DNA of 64,000 bases from Deltaproteobacteria bacterium (GCA_029860075.1 JAOUBX010000010.1:1-64000), one strand, 5' to 3'. Positions 36,913 to 45,905 are shown, counted from the first letter of the stretch. Notes: generated by a model from the letters alone, not told the origin. Numbers and translations are program-made.

Positions 36913-37299
36913 TTAGTCGTCAGATTTGAAGCAGACTAATAAATCATCAATGACTTTAACGATTTTTTTGAAAGCGTCTTTATCTTTTTTGCTTAATTCC
37001 TGGAGACAGGCCATGATATATGCCACATCTTCATTAAGGAGGTCTTCTGTGAAAATTTTTCTTTGATCAATCCCTTCACCCCTGGAACTGGAAGCAGACG
37101 TGAATGGATACAAAATTTCAACATCCACACAGAGGCCATTAGCTATTTTTTCCAGGGTTGGAATGTAGGGATTTCTGATTTTTCCGGACTCGATTTTTGA
37201 GATATAGGTCCTGTCTATACCGCACTTCTTGCTTAACTGTTCCAGTGTAAGCTTTTTTTGTTTCCTTATTTTTCTTATTTTCGTTCCAAAATTATTCAT
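36913..37299 (-). CDS. XRE-family helix-turn-helix regulator
   Basis: Residues 5-62 form a Cro/C1 type helix-turn-helix: IRKIRKQKKLTLEQLSKKCG then RTYISKIESGKIRNPYIPTL. The C-terminal half (from about 75) is helical (AYIMACLQELSKKDKDAFKK) without a known sensor domain; it may mediate dimer contact. The protein is 128 residues. A short AAAGGT sequence precedes the start. The long AT-rich region to its left may carry its operator. The target is unknown. Confidence 0.88.
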   Translation of the reverse strand: MNNFGTKIRKIRKQKKLTLEQLSKKCGIDRTYISKIESGKIRNPYIPTLEKIANGLCVDVEILYPFTSASSSRGEGIDQRKIFTEDLLNEDVAYIMACLQELSKKDKDAFKKIVKVIDDLLVCFKSDD

Positions 37300-37861
37300 A
37301 GCACCTTTTTAAATAATTAGAATTAGAGATGTTGTTGGGTTGATACAATAAAAATGTCGTAAGCAGTATAAATGTTAGAAATACGGCAAAAAAATTAACT
37401 TACGATAAAAATACTAATAATCACAAAGTTTTGCAAGCTTAAAATGAGATAGATAATATTTTTTTATATTGTTTCTCTGCCTTCTGCCTGCTCTATATGC
37501 GGCACGTGATCTATTATATTCCGCAGGCCATTCACCCCTGGGGCTACGTAATTTGGCTGTGCCTTATTGCTTCTGTCGCAGTCGATTTGCCTGGTAGCCC
37601 TTATTCCTCCTTGCTTAATTATCCCGGAGAAAGATACTTCTGTCAAATGCTTGCAAAAAAAAAATCTCATACTGACAGGTACGGGAGAAGTGATTGTGCT
37701 ATATCGGCCAATGCTGCTTCAGGCTTAAATGTACAATTTTATTGCTATATTTCAATAATTTGTTATTGTTAAGGCATAATTTTGAATAGATAATTTTAGT
37801 TGAAATAATCTATTTTTTATCTAATTATTTAAAAAGTTATTTAAGAAAAGGTGTTGAAGTT
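37300..37861. other. AT-rich intergenic region between divergent regulator and kinase genes
   Basis: About 560 bases with a more GC-rich centre (37480-37650). An ORF at 37497-37772 has no family features and cysteine-rich, improbable composition. The region probably holds promoters for the XRE gene and the histidine kinase. Confidence 0.5.
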
Positions 37862-40207
37862 TTGTCAGATAGTTTATGTGATACACCAAGTCCCCTGAAG
37901 ATTCTCCTCGTAGAGGATGTCACCTTTGATAGAGCCCTTTTTAGAGAGGCCTTAAAAAAAAGTCCTGTCAATATTGATATTACTGATTGTACAGGAGCAG
38001 AAGAGGCTTTGAAAATTCTGGATAGTGATCCTTCCTCATATAATGTCATTGTCATTGATCATACTTTACCGGGCATATCGGGCCTTGAACTTTCCAGGAT
38101 TATTATTTCAAAAGGCCTGAATATTCCCATTATACTCCTTACAGGAACAGGTTCTGAAGAGATAGCCTCAGAAGCGATAAAAATAGGAATTAATGACTAC
38201 ATTATCAAGGGAAGTGACAGCCATACAAAAATGCTTCCCTTTCATATAAACAGAGTATTTCAGGAAGATATCTCGCGTAAGTGCCATCTGGAATCTCAAA
38301 AAGAACTTAACTATCAAAGAGTGCTCCTGGAAGGGATATTCAGCCATACTCCTGATGCCATGATCGTTGCTGATAAAGATAATCGTATTATCATGTGCAA
38401 CCCGGCATCAAGGACTCTGTTCGGCTATTCTGATGAAGAAATGATTGGTGAGAAGGTTGATTTTCTTTATGATGAGAATACCCGTTTCGCGTTTAAGGGA
38501 AAATTATATATAAGGGATAGTTTAAACAGGTCCATTCCATCGGTAATGATGTACAGACGAAAAAAGGGAGAGGTATTTCTCGGTGAAACGATTGCTTCAT
38601 TGATTAAAGGCACATATGGTGAGGTCATCGCCTATTTCAGTCACATAAGAGATCTTTCAGATAGAGAAAAAGTGGAAGAAACAAAAAAAAGACAGTTTCA
38701 GATTAATAATGTTTTGCACTCTATACTTCAAATATCTTTTGAGCCTTTGTCACTAAGTGCAGTTATTGATTATACATTGAAAGCGGTCCTTTCCATACCC
38801 GGTCTCTCATTTTTAAAGAAAGGCGCCATTTTTTTAACTGATGAAGATGGTAAGTATTTAAAACTTGAAGCGCAACTCGGGCTCAATGAAGAGAGTCTGA
38901 GTTCTTGCGGGGCCTTGCGGTCAGGACAATGTGACTGCCAGTGGATTCAATCTAAAAATATTTCCGCTCATATAGGGAGAACTTCTTTATCAGAGAAAGT
39001 TGAATATAGCAACATGGATCATGAGGGACATTATTGTGTTCCCATTCTTTCCGGAAATCAGGCCATGGGTATAATCAACACGACTATTGAGGCGGGTCAT
39101 GAAAAAAGACCTGAAGAAGAATGGCTGTTAAATATGGTTGCCAATACGCTTGCCGGCATTATAGAGAGGAAGAGGGCTGAAGATAAACTGAGGTTTCTCG
39201 GCAAAGCGATAGAGACTACCAATATGGGCGTTACTATTTCTGATCTTACCGGGAAAATAATTTATGTTAATCCTGCGGAAGCAGAAATGCACGGTTATCG
39301 TGTAAATGAAATTTTAGGGCAAAAGACGGATATATTTGCCCCTGCCGAGATTGTCAAACCGCTTGGTTTGGATCAGTTGCCTGAACTGAGTGACAGAAGA
39401 AGAGAAAGTATCAATGTTCGTAAAGACGGAAGTCGTTTTCCTGTTTATCTCTTGTCGGATGTTGTTAATGATGAGCAGGGAAACCCTGTCGGATTTGTAA
39501 CCACCTGTGAAGACATTACGAAGCGTAAAAAGGCTGAAGAAGAACTGAAGGATTCTTATGAGCAGATCAGAAATCTTGCCAAGCACCTTGAAACAGCGCG
39601 TGAAGAAGAAAGAAAGCGGGTTTCAAGAGACATTCATGATGAACTGGGGCAGATGCTTACAGTGATTAGTTTCGATGTTGCCTGGCTTGCTGGAAAAATT
39701 AATAAAAAGGACCAGGCTGCCCGGAATAAGATCAAGGAAACAATGGAGCATATCGATCTTCTTATTGAAAAAGTCCAGGCAATTACATCTGAATTGCGAC
39801 CTGCTATCCTTGATAACCTCGGTCTCGTTGCCGGTATGGAATGGCATGCCGGCCGCTTTGAAAAATCAACGGATATCAAATGTATTGTGAATATTTTGAA
39901 CGAAATACCCGAACTGGATGAAGCTTTGTCTACAGAGATATTCAGAATCTTTCAGGAGTCTCTTACTAATGCCGCAAGGCATTCAAAGGCCACAAAAGTG
40001 GTTGTTAATATGAAGAAGGTTAACAACAGATTGAGCCTTATTATTCGAGACAATGGTGAGGGCATTGAAGAGGAAAAAATTAAGGCCCTGTCTTCCGTCG
40101 GTATTATCGGTATGCGTGAACGGATAAGACCCTGGGGAGGTAAACTTGATATTACCGGAGTAAGGGGTGTAGGCACAACGGTTGAAATAATAATTCCCAC
40201 CTGCTGA
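37862..40207 (+). CDS. Sensor histidine kinase with N-terminal receiver (REC-PAS-GAF-PAS-HisKA_3-HATPase)
   Basis: The 781-residue protein begins at TTG 37862 and lacks membrane segments. It has a receiver at about 12-130 (ILLVEDVTFDRALF, Asp in VIDHTLPGISG), a PAS at about 150-270 (SHTPDAMIVADKDNRIIMCN), a GAF-like part at 290-440, a second PAS at 450-565 (VTISDLTGKIIYVNPAEAEM), and a NarX-type HisKA_3 (REEERKRVSRDIHDELGQML, His phosphosite) with an HATPase end (NAARHSKATKV, GIIGMRERI). A receiver in front makes it a cytosolic relay that could be addressed by another kinase. The NarL-type regulator 228 bases downstream is its likely partner. Confidence 0.92.
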   Translation: MSDSLCDTPSPLKILLVEDVTFDRALFREALKKSPVNIDITDCTGAEEALKILDSDPSSYNVIVIDHTLPGISGLELSRIIISKGLNIPIILLTGTGSEEIASEAIKIGINDYIIKGSDSHTKMLPFHINRVFQEDISRKCHLESQKELNYQRVLLEGIFSHTPDAMIVADKDNRIIMCNPASRTLFGYSDEEMIGEKVDFLYDENTRFAFKGKLYIRDSLNRSIPSVMMYRRKKGEVFLGETIASLIKGTYGEVIAYFSHIRDLSDREKVEETKKRQFQINNVLHSILQISFEPLSLSAVIDYTLKAVLSIPGLSFLKKGAIFLTDEDGKYLKLEAQLGLNEESLSSCGALRSGQCDCQWIQSKNISAHIGRTSLSEKVEYSNMDHEGHYCVPILSGNQAMGIINTTIEAGHEKRPEEEWLLNMVANTLAGIIERKRAEDKLRFLGKAIETTNMGVTISDLTGKIIYVNPAEAEMHGYRVNEILGQKTDIFAPAEIVKPLGLDQLPELSDRRRESINVRKDGSRFPVYLLSDVVNDEQGNPVGFVTTCEDITKRKKAEEELKDSYEQIRNLAKHLETAREEERKRVSRDIHDELGQMLTVISFDVAWLAGKINKKDQAARNKIKETMEHIDLLIEKVQAITSELRPAILDNLGLVAGMEWHAGRFEKSTDIKCIVNILNEIPELDEALSTEIFRIFQESLTNAARHSKATKVVVNMKKVNNRLSLIIRDNGEGIEEEKIKALSSVGIIGMRERIRPWGGKLDITGVRGVGTTVEIIIPTC

Positions 40208-40218
40208 AGAAAATCCAT

Positions 40219-40260
40219 TTTAGCAATATATGTCGCACATTTAGCAATATATGTCGCGCA
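40219..40260 (+). repeat. Two tandem 21-bp repeats upstream of the response regulator
   Basis: Units 40219-40239 and 40240-40260 (TTTAGCAATATATGTCGC + ACA or GCA) differ at one base. A partial third unit, TTTGCATG, follows. Confidence 0.8.
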
Positions 40261-40288
40261 TTTGCATGAAAAATATGCTATAAGTTTT

Positions 40289-40332
40289 GATTAATAAATC
40301 ACTTCGTTGTGATCAATAAAACACTTCGTCGT
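40289..40332 (+). repeat. Two tandem 22-bp repeats upstream of the response regulator
   Basis: Units 40289-40310 and 40311-40332 (GATTAATAAATCACTTCG..., GATCAATAAAACACTTCG...) match at 19 of 22 positions. Together with the 21-bp pair they make a compact repeat-rich leader, a candidate for regulator binding. Confidence 0.75.
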
Positions 40333-40434
40333 AAAGAGCGGATTCTAGCTGCGGGTTTGTCTTTTCTCTCCGATTGTGAGACTACGAGGACTTTACCCTG
40401 TGAGAATTCTTTTAACAATTAATATGTGGTACAG

Positions 40435-41064
40435 ATGATTAATTTATTAATTGCAGATGACCACCCTATTGTGCGGCAAGGCTTAAAACAGATCTTGAGC
40501 AACTCTGGAGATATTAAAGTTGTTGCTGAAGCTGAAACCTGCCAGGAAACCCTGAACAAGGTTAATAATAACAAATATGATGTTATCTTGCTGGACCTCT
40601 CCATGCCCGGACGGGGAGGACTGGAGATAATCCAGGACATCAAAAATTCTAAGCACCAGCCACCGATCCTTATTTTAACGGCCTACGCAGAGGAGCAGTA
40701 TGCTTTGCGGGCCCTTAAATCAGGCGCCTCGGGCTATCTGGTTAAAAAAAGCGCACCTCATGAGCTGGTGACTGCCATTAAAAGGGTATCCTCAGGAGGT
40801 AAGTATATAAGCCTGGCTCTTGCTGAAAAGCTGGCATTCAGTCTTGCTTCTGATGTAAAGCTTCCCCATGAATCTCTGTCTAACCGTGAATACCAGGTTA
40901 TGTCAATGATAGCCTCAGGGAAAATGGTTAATGAAATTGCCGGTGAGCTTTCCCTTAGCGTCAAAACAATCAGTACCCACAGGGCAAGAATTCTTAATAA
41001 AATGGGGATGAAAAGCAATGCCGAGATAACCTATTATGCCATTAAACAGGGGCTGGTAGATTGA
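40435..41064 (+). CDS. NarL/FixJ-family response regulator
   Basis: The receiver (about residues 1-120) has DDHPIVRQGLKQIL with the acidic pair and the phosphorylated Asp in VILLDLSMPGRGG, plus KSGASGYLVKKSAPHEL. The LuxR-type helix-turn-helix is LSNREYQVMSMIASGKMVNE then LSLSVKTISTHRARILNKMG. It is the expected partner of the upstream HisKA_3 kinase. I prefer ATG 40435 (MINLLIADD); GTG 40426 would add three residues. Confidence 0.93.
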   Translation: MINLLIADDHPIVRQGLKQILSNSGDIKVVAEAETCQETLNKVNNNKYDVILLDLSMPGRGGLEIIQDIKNSKHQPPILILTAYAEEQYALRALKSGASGYLVKKSAPHELVTAIKRVSSGGKYISLALAEKLAFSLASDVKLPHESLSNREYQVMSMIASGKMVNEIAGELSLSVKTISTHRARILNKMGMKSNAEITYYAIKQGLVD

Positions 41065-41118
41065 TTTATCGGCTTTACCTCCTTAACCGTCTCCCGCAGT
41101 TTAATTCTCACCACAGCT

Positions 41119-41244
41119 ATGAGTGATTTTTATCGCATGTTGAAAATAGGGGCAGTTTATAACCACCCTATTGCAAAGGAAGGCTTAACGCATGTTTTGG
41201 CTGATTCTTACCAAAGTATCCTTGTTCATGCTGCTGAATCCTGA
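41119..41244 (+). pseudogene. Degenerate receiver-domain fragment
   Basis: A 41-residue frame contains VYNHPIAKEGLTHVLADSYQ and SILVHAAES, which lines up with DDHPIVRQGLKQILSNSG and KVVAEAET of the intact regulator just upstream. The acidic pair has become YN and translation stops before the phosphorylation site. It is most simply a decayed partial duplicate or remnant of a second NarL-type gene. Confidence 0.65.
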
Positions 41245-41461
41245 TTGATCACATTGAATGAGTACTAGGAATCTGTCCTACAAGAAATACTAAATAGGAC
41301 TACGCGCTTTTATTGTCAGGACTACAGGAAATACAGACACCTTCCCATTTTATTACCGGCATTGTTTAAGTATTATTAAAGTAAGCTTCCTTTTACAGAT
41401 TCCCATGGCAGCTATCCCATCTTGAAAAGTTATATTAATTTTCATTATGAAGAGAGGACTT

Positions 41462-41812
41462 ATGAAAAAAAGAACTGTACTTATTGTCGATGATGAACCT
41501 GGAATTCTCCGTTCTCTGGCTTTGTACCTTAAAGATGAATTTCGTGTATTAAAGGCTGCATCAGGCCTTGAAGCCTGGCAGGTTATTCAGCGGCTGCACA
41601 TAGATTGGCTTGTAACGGATTTAAAAATGCCCGGTATGGGAGGCCTGGAATTATTGGAAAAGGTGAGAGGCAGCGGTTACAAAATGAAAGTTATTTTGTC
41701 ATCAGGTTATGTCAATGATGTTGAAGACAAGGTCTGTCTTCTGAAGATTGATCATTGTCTTCAAAAACCTTATTCACCCATTACGCTTGTAGAAATACTG
41801 AGGTCCTGCTGA
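41462..41812 (+). CDS. Receiver-only response regulator
   Basis: The protein is a single receiver of about 116 residues: VLIVDDEPGILRSLALYL with the acidic pair, the acceptor Asp in WLVTDLKMPGMGGLELL, and the Lys in HCLQKPYSP. There is no output domain. ATG 41462 follows GAGAGG; an upstream ATG at 41447 overlaps that site. It probably shuttles phosphate in the relay started by neighbouring kinases. Confidence 0.9.
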   Translation: MKKRTVLIVDDEPGILRSLALYLKDEFRVLKAASGLEAWQVIQRLHIDWLVTDLKMPGMGGLELLEKVRGSGYKMKVILSSGYVNDVEDKVCLLKIDHCLQKPYSPITLVEILRSC

Positions 41813-41853
41813 AAAGAAGCCATTTGGTAATCATAGAGTAAAGGGAGGTAATT

Positions 41854-42273
41854 ATGGAAAAGGAAACGATTCTAATCGTAGAGGATGATGAAAGGTTTAG
41901 GAAAATGCTTTCCTTTTTATTTATTGCCAAAGGTTTCAATGTCAAGACCGCCTGTGATGGTATGGATGCCTGGGATTATCTTGCAGAGAATAGGCCTTCA
42001 TTAATTATTCTTGATCTCGTTATGCCCGGAATGGATGGATTTTCACTCTATAAAAGAATCAAGGAGCAGGACAGGTTAAATATGATGCCCGTGATCATTT
42101 TAACGGGGCTTTCAATGCAGGAGATTATTGGAAAATTTGAGTCTGTTGATTTAAAGCGCTACTTGAGAAAGCCTTTCAGGACGGCTGACATTATGACAAT
42201 GACGGCCGACGTCCTCAACAATCAGGGGGAGAAGCGGTCACTGCAAAGGTTGCATCCAGGCCAGGGAACATAA
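41854..42273 (+). CDS. Receiver-only response regulator
   Basis: The 139-residue protein has ILIVEDDERFRKMLSFLFI, the acceptor Asp in LIILDLVMPGMDGFSLY, and RKPFRTADI with the conserved Lys. A short tail (GEKRSLQRLHPGQGT) follows, with no output domain. GGGAGG precedes the start. It follows the previous receiver by 41 bases, and probably shares its transcript. Confidence 0.9.
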   Translation: MEKETILIVEDDERFRKMLSFLFIAKGFNVKTACDGMDAWDYLAENRPSLIILDLVMPGMDGFSLYKRIKEQDRLNMMPVIILTGLSMQEIIGKFESVDLKRYLRKPFRTADIMTMTADVLNNQGEKRSLQRLHPGQGT

Positions 42274-42287
42274 TGAAGCAGGCAAAA

Positions 42288-42453
42288 CTTAAGGGAAGCT
42301 CTAATAATTTATGGTCCCTGTCTGCGGGTTCAAAAAAGTGAACTTTTACGTTAAAAGTTTTACCTCCAGACTTGCTCTCGTCTGTTATTTTTACTTTGAA
42401 CCTGATTTTGTTAATTCCTTTATATTCTATGAATTATTAGAGGTTCCCTTAAG
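42288..42453. mobile_element. MITE-like element with 22-bp terminal inverted repeats
   Basis: The ends 42288-42309 (CTTAAGGGAAGCTC...) and 42432-42453 (...GGTTCCCTTAAG) are inverted copies with one mismatch in 22. The 166-bp inside has no gene but carries an AACTTTTA/TTAAAAGTT hairpin. It lies just after a receiver gene. A 14-base piece resembling one end recurs at 51856-51869. Confidence 0.75.
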
Positions 42454-42525
42454 TTAATAGAGGTGCTGAGAGTATGGGGGATCAGGACATTATTTTTTCA
42501 CTCAAGCCATGAGGAGGTTAAGATT

Positions 42526-42909
42526 ATGAAATGTTTGGCCATAGATGATTCAAGCACTGTTCGATTAGCTCTCAAACTTGTCCTGGAAAGTCAGGGTTAT
42601 AAGATGGACATGGCCGTTGATGGTGAAGATGCTATGAGAAAAATCAGGGTGTCAAGTGATTTTGATCTGATTATTACCGACATTAATATGCCTAATATGG
42701 ATGGTCTTGCTTTTATTAAAGAAATCAGAACGTTTTCCAATTACAGTTCGACTCCCATACTTGTTGTAAGCACTGAAACAAAACCCGAAAAGATGGAGGA
42801 AGGGAAAAAGGCAGGTGCAAGCGGCTGGATTGCAAAACCTTTTAAACCTAATGAACTGATAAGCATATTAAAGAGTATAAAAGAAAAAGTCTCTTCTCAG
42901 GTCGCCTGA
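42526..42909 (+). CDS. CheY-like receiver protein
   Basis: The 127-residue protein has MKCLAIDDSSTVRLALKLVL, the acceptor Asp in DLIITDINMPNMDGLAFI and GWIAKPFKPNELI, the CheY pattern. ATG 42526 follows GAGGAGG closely; an upstream in-frame ATG (42463) is disfavoured. The SSTVR after the acidic pair is typical of chemotaxis-type CheY, although no chemotaxis genes are in the window. Confidence 0.92.
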   Translation: MKCLAIDDSSTVRLALKLVLESQGYKMDMAVDGEDAMRKIRVSSDFDLIITDINMPNMDGLAFIKEIRTFSNYSSTPILVVSTETKPEKMEEGKKAGASGWIAKPFKPNELISILKSIKEKVSSQVA

Positions 42910-43028
42910 AGAATACTTTAGATATGACGGTTTTATGTAAGAAAAGAGGCTGTATATTTTATCGCCTCCCTTCCCTTGATATTGCCCAGTTGCGGCGCCG
43001 GTCTTTCAGGATTCATAATTTCCTCAAT

Positions 43029-43421
43029 TCATGAATCCACCCCCAGCCGGCGCCGCTTATTTTTATTCCACTTTAGCCAGATGAGGAAGTAAATAGAGAT
43101 ATTTACGAGAAGCAGCGCTGTGCCGAGCAGTAGCTGAATTTCCCTGGTAAGCTCACCGGGATAGATGACAGGCAGGAGGTAATGTTCAATAAAACTTCTA
43201 TTATATCCCGTTTCCCCTGCCATTGCTCTTAACCTGTTTTCAAGGGGGGTAAGGGGACAGATCCAATGGAAATATTCTATCAGTATCCCCCACAGCAGAA
43301 GAGGAAGATGAAAGCAGGCGGCCTTTTTCCATTTAAATGTCAAAAGACCGCCGAATATGATGAAGAGTATGAAAAGGAAGTGGATAAGGAGGACAATGTC
43401 GGCAAGAAGCGTATAATTCAT
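43029..43421 (-). CDS. DUF2784 family membrane protein
   Basis: The 130-residue protein has membrane segments at about 5-27, 34-50 and 95-115, with the family block IEYFHWICPLTPLENRLR and the start LLADIVLLIHFLFILFIIFGG. DUF2784 proteins are small inner-membrane proteins of unknown function. It stands between the receiver block and the SagB-like gene; nothing in the context shows its role. Confidence 0.88.
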   Translation of the reverse strand: MNYTLLADIVLLIHFLFILFIIFGGLLTFKWKKAACFHLPLLLWGILIEYFHWICPLTPLENRLRAMAGETGYNRSFIEHYLLPVIYPGELTREIQLLLGTALLLVNISIYFLIWLKWNKNKRRRLGVDS

Positions 43422-43493
43422 TTTCTTGGCGCTTTATGCGGGAAGGACCGTTGACGTAACTTTAATGGTAAAAGGTTTTTCACAGAAACCTGC

Positions 43494-44180
43494 TTATTTT
43501 TCTTTCCCCATTGTTCCGACAGGCATGATGCCCAGCGGTTCTTCATGTATATTGAGAACTTTCTTTACCCCCCTATCGTAAAAAGCGCCGACAAATACGG
43601 TGCCGAGATCAAGTGAGCGGGCCTGTAAATAGATGTTTTGAGCAATATGGCCCACTTCCATGTGAACATAGCGAATGCCTCTGTCCCTGTATTTTACGGT
43701 CGTTCGCTCATATACAGCTGTTATGATGATGACGGCAGCGCCCTCTTTGATGCACTCCTGCCCGAGCGCTGCTTCTGCCAGCTTATCTCTAAAGTCCCCT
43801 TCTGCAACTGTCTGCATATCATGCTCCTCAGGTCTGTATCGGTAAATGCCCTGGGGGAGGTTTTCCACGTAGCCTGCAAGGAGGTAGATTTCCATAGGGT
43901 AAAGGGCGCCCGCCGAAGGGGCCGTTCTCATACCGTCGGAAGACGTTATTCCCTGAGCAGCCCAGAGCAGTTGAGACACTTGGGCAAGTCTTAACTTTTT
44001 GCCGGAATATTCCCTTACAGATCTTCTTTTTTGAAGTGTTTTTTCAAGTGAAAACTTGCCATTTAAAATTGGTGGAGGCAGCTTAATGGATTCCGGTATT
44101 GTTTTGTTTTTTGCCATAAGCGAACCTGTCAGGGCCAATAATATAATACAAGCTGAAGCAGTTTTTTTCAGTATGCTCAT
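43494..44180 (-). CDS. SagB/ThcOx-type nitroreductase-fold dehydrogenase, exported
   Basis: A signal peptide (MSILKKTASACIILLALTGS) precedes a nitroreductase-fold domain with RRSVREYSGKKLRLAQVSQLLWAAQG, APSAGALYPMEIYLL and HMEVGHIAQNIYLQARSLDLGTVFVGAF. This is the SagB/ThcOx group; those linked to peptide cyclisation oxidise azolines with FMN, but no peptide or partner is nearby, so its substrate is open. ATG 44180 has GGAAAGG upstream; a TTG at 44186 is the longer alternative. Export of an FMN-fold enzyme is unusual but common in this subgroup. Confidence 0.87.
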   Translation of the reverse strand: MSILKKTASACIILLALTGSLMAKNKTIPESIKLPPPILNGKFSLEKTLQKRRSVREYSGKKLRLAQVSQLLWAAQGITSSDGMRTAPSAGALYPMEIYLLAGYVENLPQGIYRYRPEEHDMQTVAEGDFRDKLAEAALGQECIKEGAAVIIITAVYERTTVKYRDRGIRYVHMEVGHIAQNIYLQARSLDLGTVFVGAFYDRGVKKVLNIHEEPLGIMPVGTMGKEK

Positions 44181-44239
44181 TTCCAAAGCCTTTCCAGGGG
44201 GAAGGACTGTACAAAAAGAAGCAGAACTCTCTCCACTGA

Positions 44240-44413
44240 CTACATGGAAAGACGACTAATAACATCCTTGAGAAAGGCCTCCTGTTCTTTCAGCGCCTCT
44301 CTGTATTTTTTTGAATCTGTATCGGCTACTTCCATCCTGAGGTCGGAAAGATAGCTTTCAAGTATTTCTTTGAGCATCATTTCTTCCTTGCCGGTGAGTA
44401 TCAGTTTTGCCAT
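44240..44413 (-). CDS. Small hypothetical protein (57 residues)
   Basis: Reading from ATG 44413 gives MAKLILTGKEEMMLKEILES and then YLSDLRMEVADTDSKKYREA, ending VISRLSM at 44240. It is an acidic and basic helical protein. AAGGAG lies nine bases before the start. Codon use and ribosome site support translation. It sits 60 bases upstream of the SagB-like gene on the same strand. No named family; I infer a small soluble helical dimer. Confidence 0.6.
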   Translation of the reverse strand: MAKLILTGKEEMMLKEILESYLSDLRMEVADTDSKKYREALKEQEAFLKDVISRLSM

Positions 44414-44453
44414 TTTTTTCTCCTTTTTGTTTTCAGTTTGCCAGAGAATCTTA

Positions 44454-44640
44454 AGTAGTGTCCATCCAGAAACTATAATAAATCAAACTATGTTTTCAAT
44501 TCGGAAAGGAGGGGTTTTTTGCAAGGTCAAGGAAATCAAGGGTTTCGCCGAGTCGTACTGCTGTACGTCGCACAAGCAAATCTGAAGATTGACGCAGAGA
44601 TTGCGAAAAAGCACCCTTGACCGATGAAAACTAAGTAACA
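44454..44640. repeat. Inverted-repeat-rich intergenic element
   Basis: AGTGTCCATCCAGAAAC at the left resembles the reverse complement of the right end (TGACCGATGAAAACTAAGT). A GTACTGCTGTAC hairpin lies inside, near the GTCGTACTGCTGTACGTCGC stretch. The layout suggests a small non-autonomous element; no gene inside. Confidence 0.45.
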
Positions 44641-44792
44641 TTCTAAAATATAGTGTAGCAGGCTGTCCCCCTTTTCGCTAGTTGAGGGGGTATTGATTAC
44701 GGCTAAAATTGTCTTGACTTACTTTTCTGCCCTGATTAAATATGAAACTATATGCTGAATTATTTATTTCAATCTGAAAGGGGAATAGAGGA

Positions 44793-45905
44793 ATGGACGA
44801 TACCTTTAAATACGCCGATCAATTGGGACCGCTTAAAATTATGCATGTTCATGAACCGAAAATAGGTCTTAAGGGGATTCTTGTTGTCGACAATGTGGCT
44901 GCCGGCCCATCCATAGGGGGGCTGAGAATGGCGACGGATGTAAGCCTCGATGAGTGTTTCAGGTTGGCGCGGGCTATGACGATGAAGAATGCAGCCGCCG
45001 GCCTGGCACATGGTGGAGGCAAGTCGGTTCTCTTCGGTGACCCCTATATGCCGCTTGATCAAAAAGAAGAACTCATCAGATGCTTTGCCGCAGCGCTTAA
45101 AGGGGAAGAGCATTACATTTTCGGTCCCGATATGGGTACCGACGAAGTCTGCATGGCCTGGATAAAAGATGAAATAGGGCGCTCTGTCGGCCTTCCGGCT
45201 GAAGTGGGAGGCATTCCTCTCGATGTGATAGGCGCTACCGGTTTCGGCATCAGTGTTGTCGCAGACATTGCCATAAAATACTGTGATTTTGATATGAAGG
45301 GCGCCCGCATCGTCGTTCAGGGTTTTGGATCAGTCGGTAAGCATGGAGCAAGGTTTTTAACGGAAAAAGGGGCTGTCCTTGTCGGCGCTGCCGACAGCAG
45401 AGGCTCCGTCTATAACCCTGATGGTTTGGATGTAGAGGCGCTTATGAACCTTAAGAAGGAAGGGAAAACCGTCGCTGATTATAAAGAAGGTAAAAAAGGG
45501 GACAGGGAGGACGTTATTGCTATGGAGTGCGACATATGGATACCTGCAGCCCGGCCCGATGTTATTCATGATGACAATGCAGATCGACTCAAAACAAAGC
45601 TAATTATTTCCGGCGCAAACATCCCTGTCACCCATTCAGCGGAAAAGGCTCTCCATGAAAGAGGCATATTGTGTGTTCCCGACTTTATTGCCAATGCCGG
45701 GGGCGTCATCTGCGCTGCCGTCGAATATCACGAGGGTAATGAAACCATTGCTTTTCAAACCATTGAAGAAAAGATACATACCAATACGAAAGAAGTGCTT
45801 GAAAGGATGGATAAGGAGAGAATTCTTCCCAGGCAGGCGGCAGTTGAACTGGCTACAGAAAGGGTGAAAAATGCCATGACTTATAAGCGGTGGAATGTTT
45901 TTTGA
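44793..45905 (+). CDS. Glu/Leu/Phe/Val dehydrogenase
   Basis: The 370-residue protein has the ELFV catalytic block GLAHGGGKSVLFGDP (catalytic Lys in GGGK), IFGPDMGTDEVCMAWIKDE, and a Rossmann site in VVQGFGSVGKHGARFL. The length is that of amino-acid dehydrogenases of the leucine/valine type rather than the longer glutamate enzyme. It deaminates an amino acid to its 2-oxoacid with NAD(P). The 2-oxoacid oxidoreductase genes downstream on the same strand would oxidise that product. AAGGGGAATAGAGGAATGG precedes the start. Confidence 0.9.
   Translation: MDDTFKYADQLGPLKIMHVHEPKIGLKGILVVDNVAAGPSIGGLRMATDVSLDECFRLARAMTMKNAAAGLAHGGGKSVLFGDPYMPLDQKEELIRCFAAALKGEEHYIFGPDMGTDEVCMAWIKDEIGRSVGLPAEVGGIPLDVIGATGFGISVVADIAIKYCDFDMKGARIVVQGFGSVGKHGARFLTEKGAVLVGAADSRGSVYNPDGLDVEALMNLKKEGKTVADYKEGKKGDREDVIAMECDIWIPAARPDVIHDDNADRLKTKLIISGANIPVTHSAEKALHERGILCVPDFIANAGGVICAAVEYHEGNETIAFQTIEEKIHTNTKEVLERMDKERILPRQAAVELATERVKNAMTYKRWNVF

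Noticed and set aside
37497-37772. Open frame of 91 residues between the XRE and kinase genes
   Set aside because: No ribosome site, improbable composition with a cysteine-rich end, and no family features.
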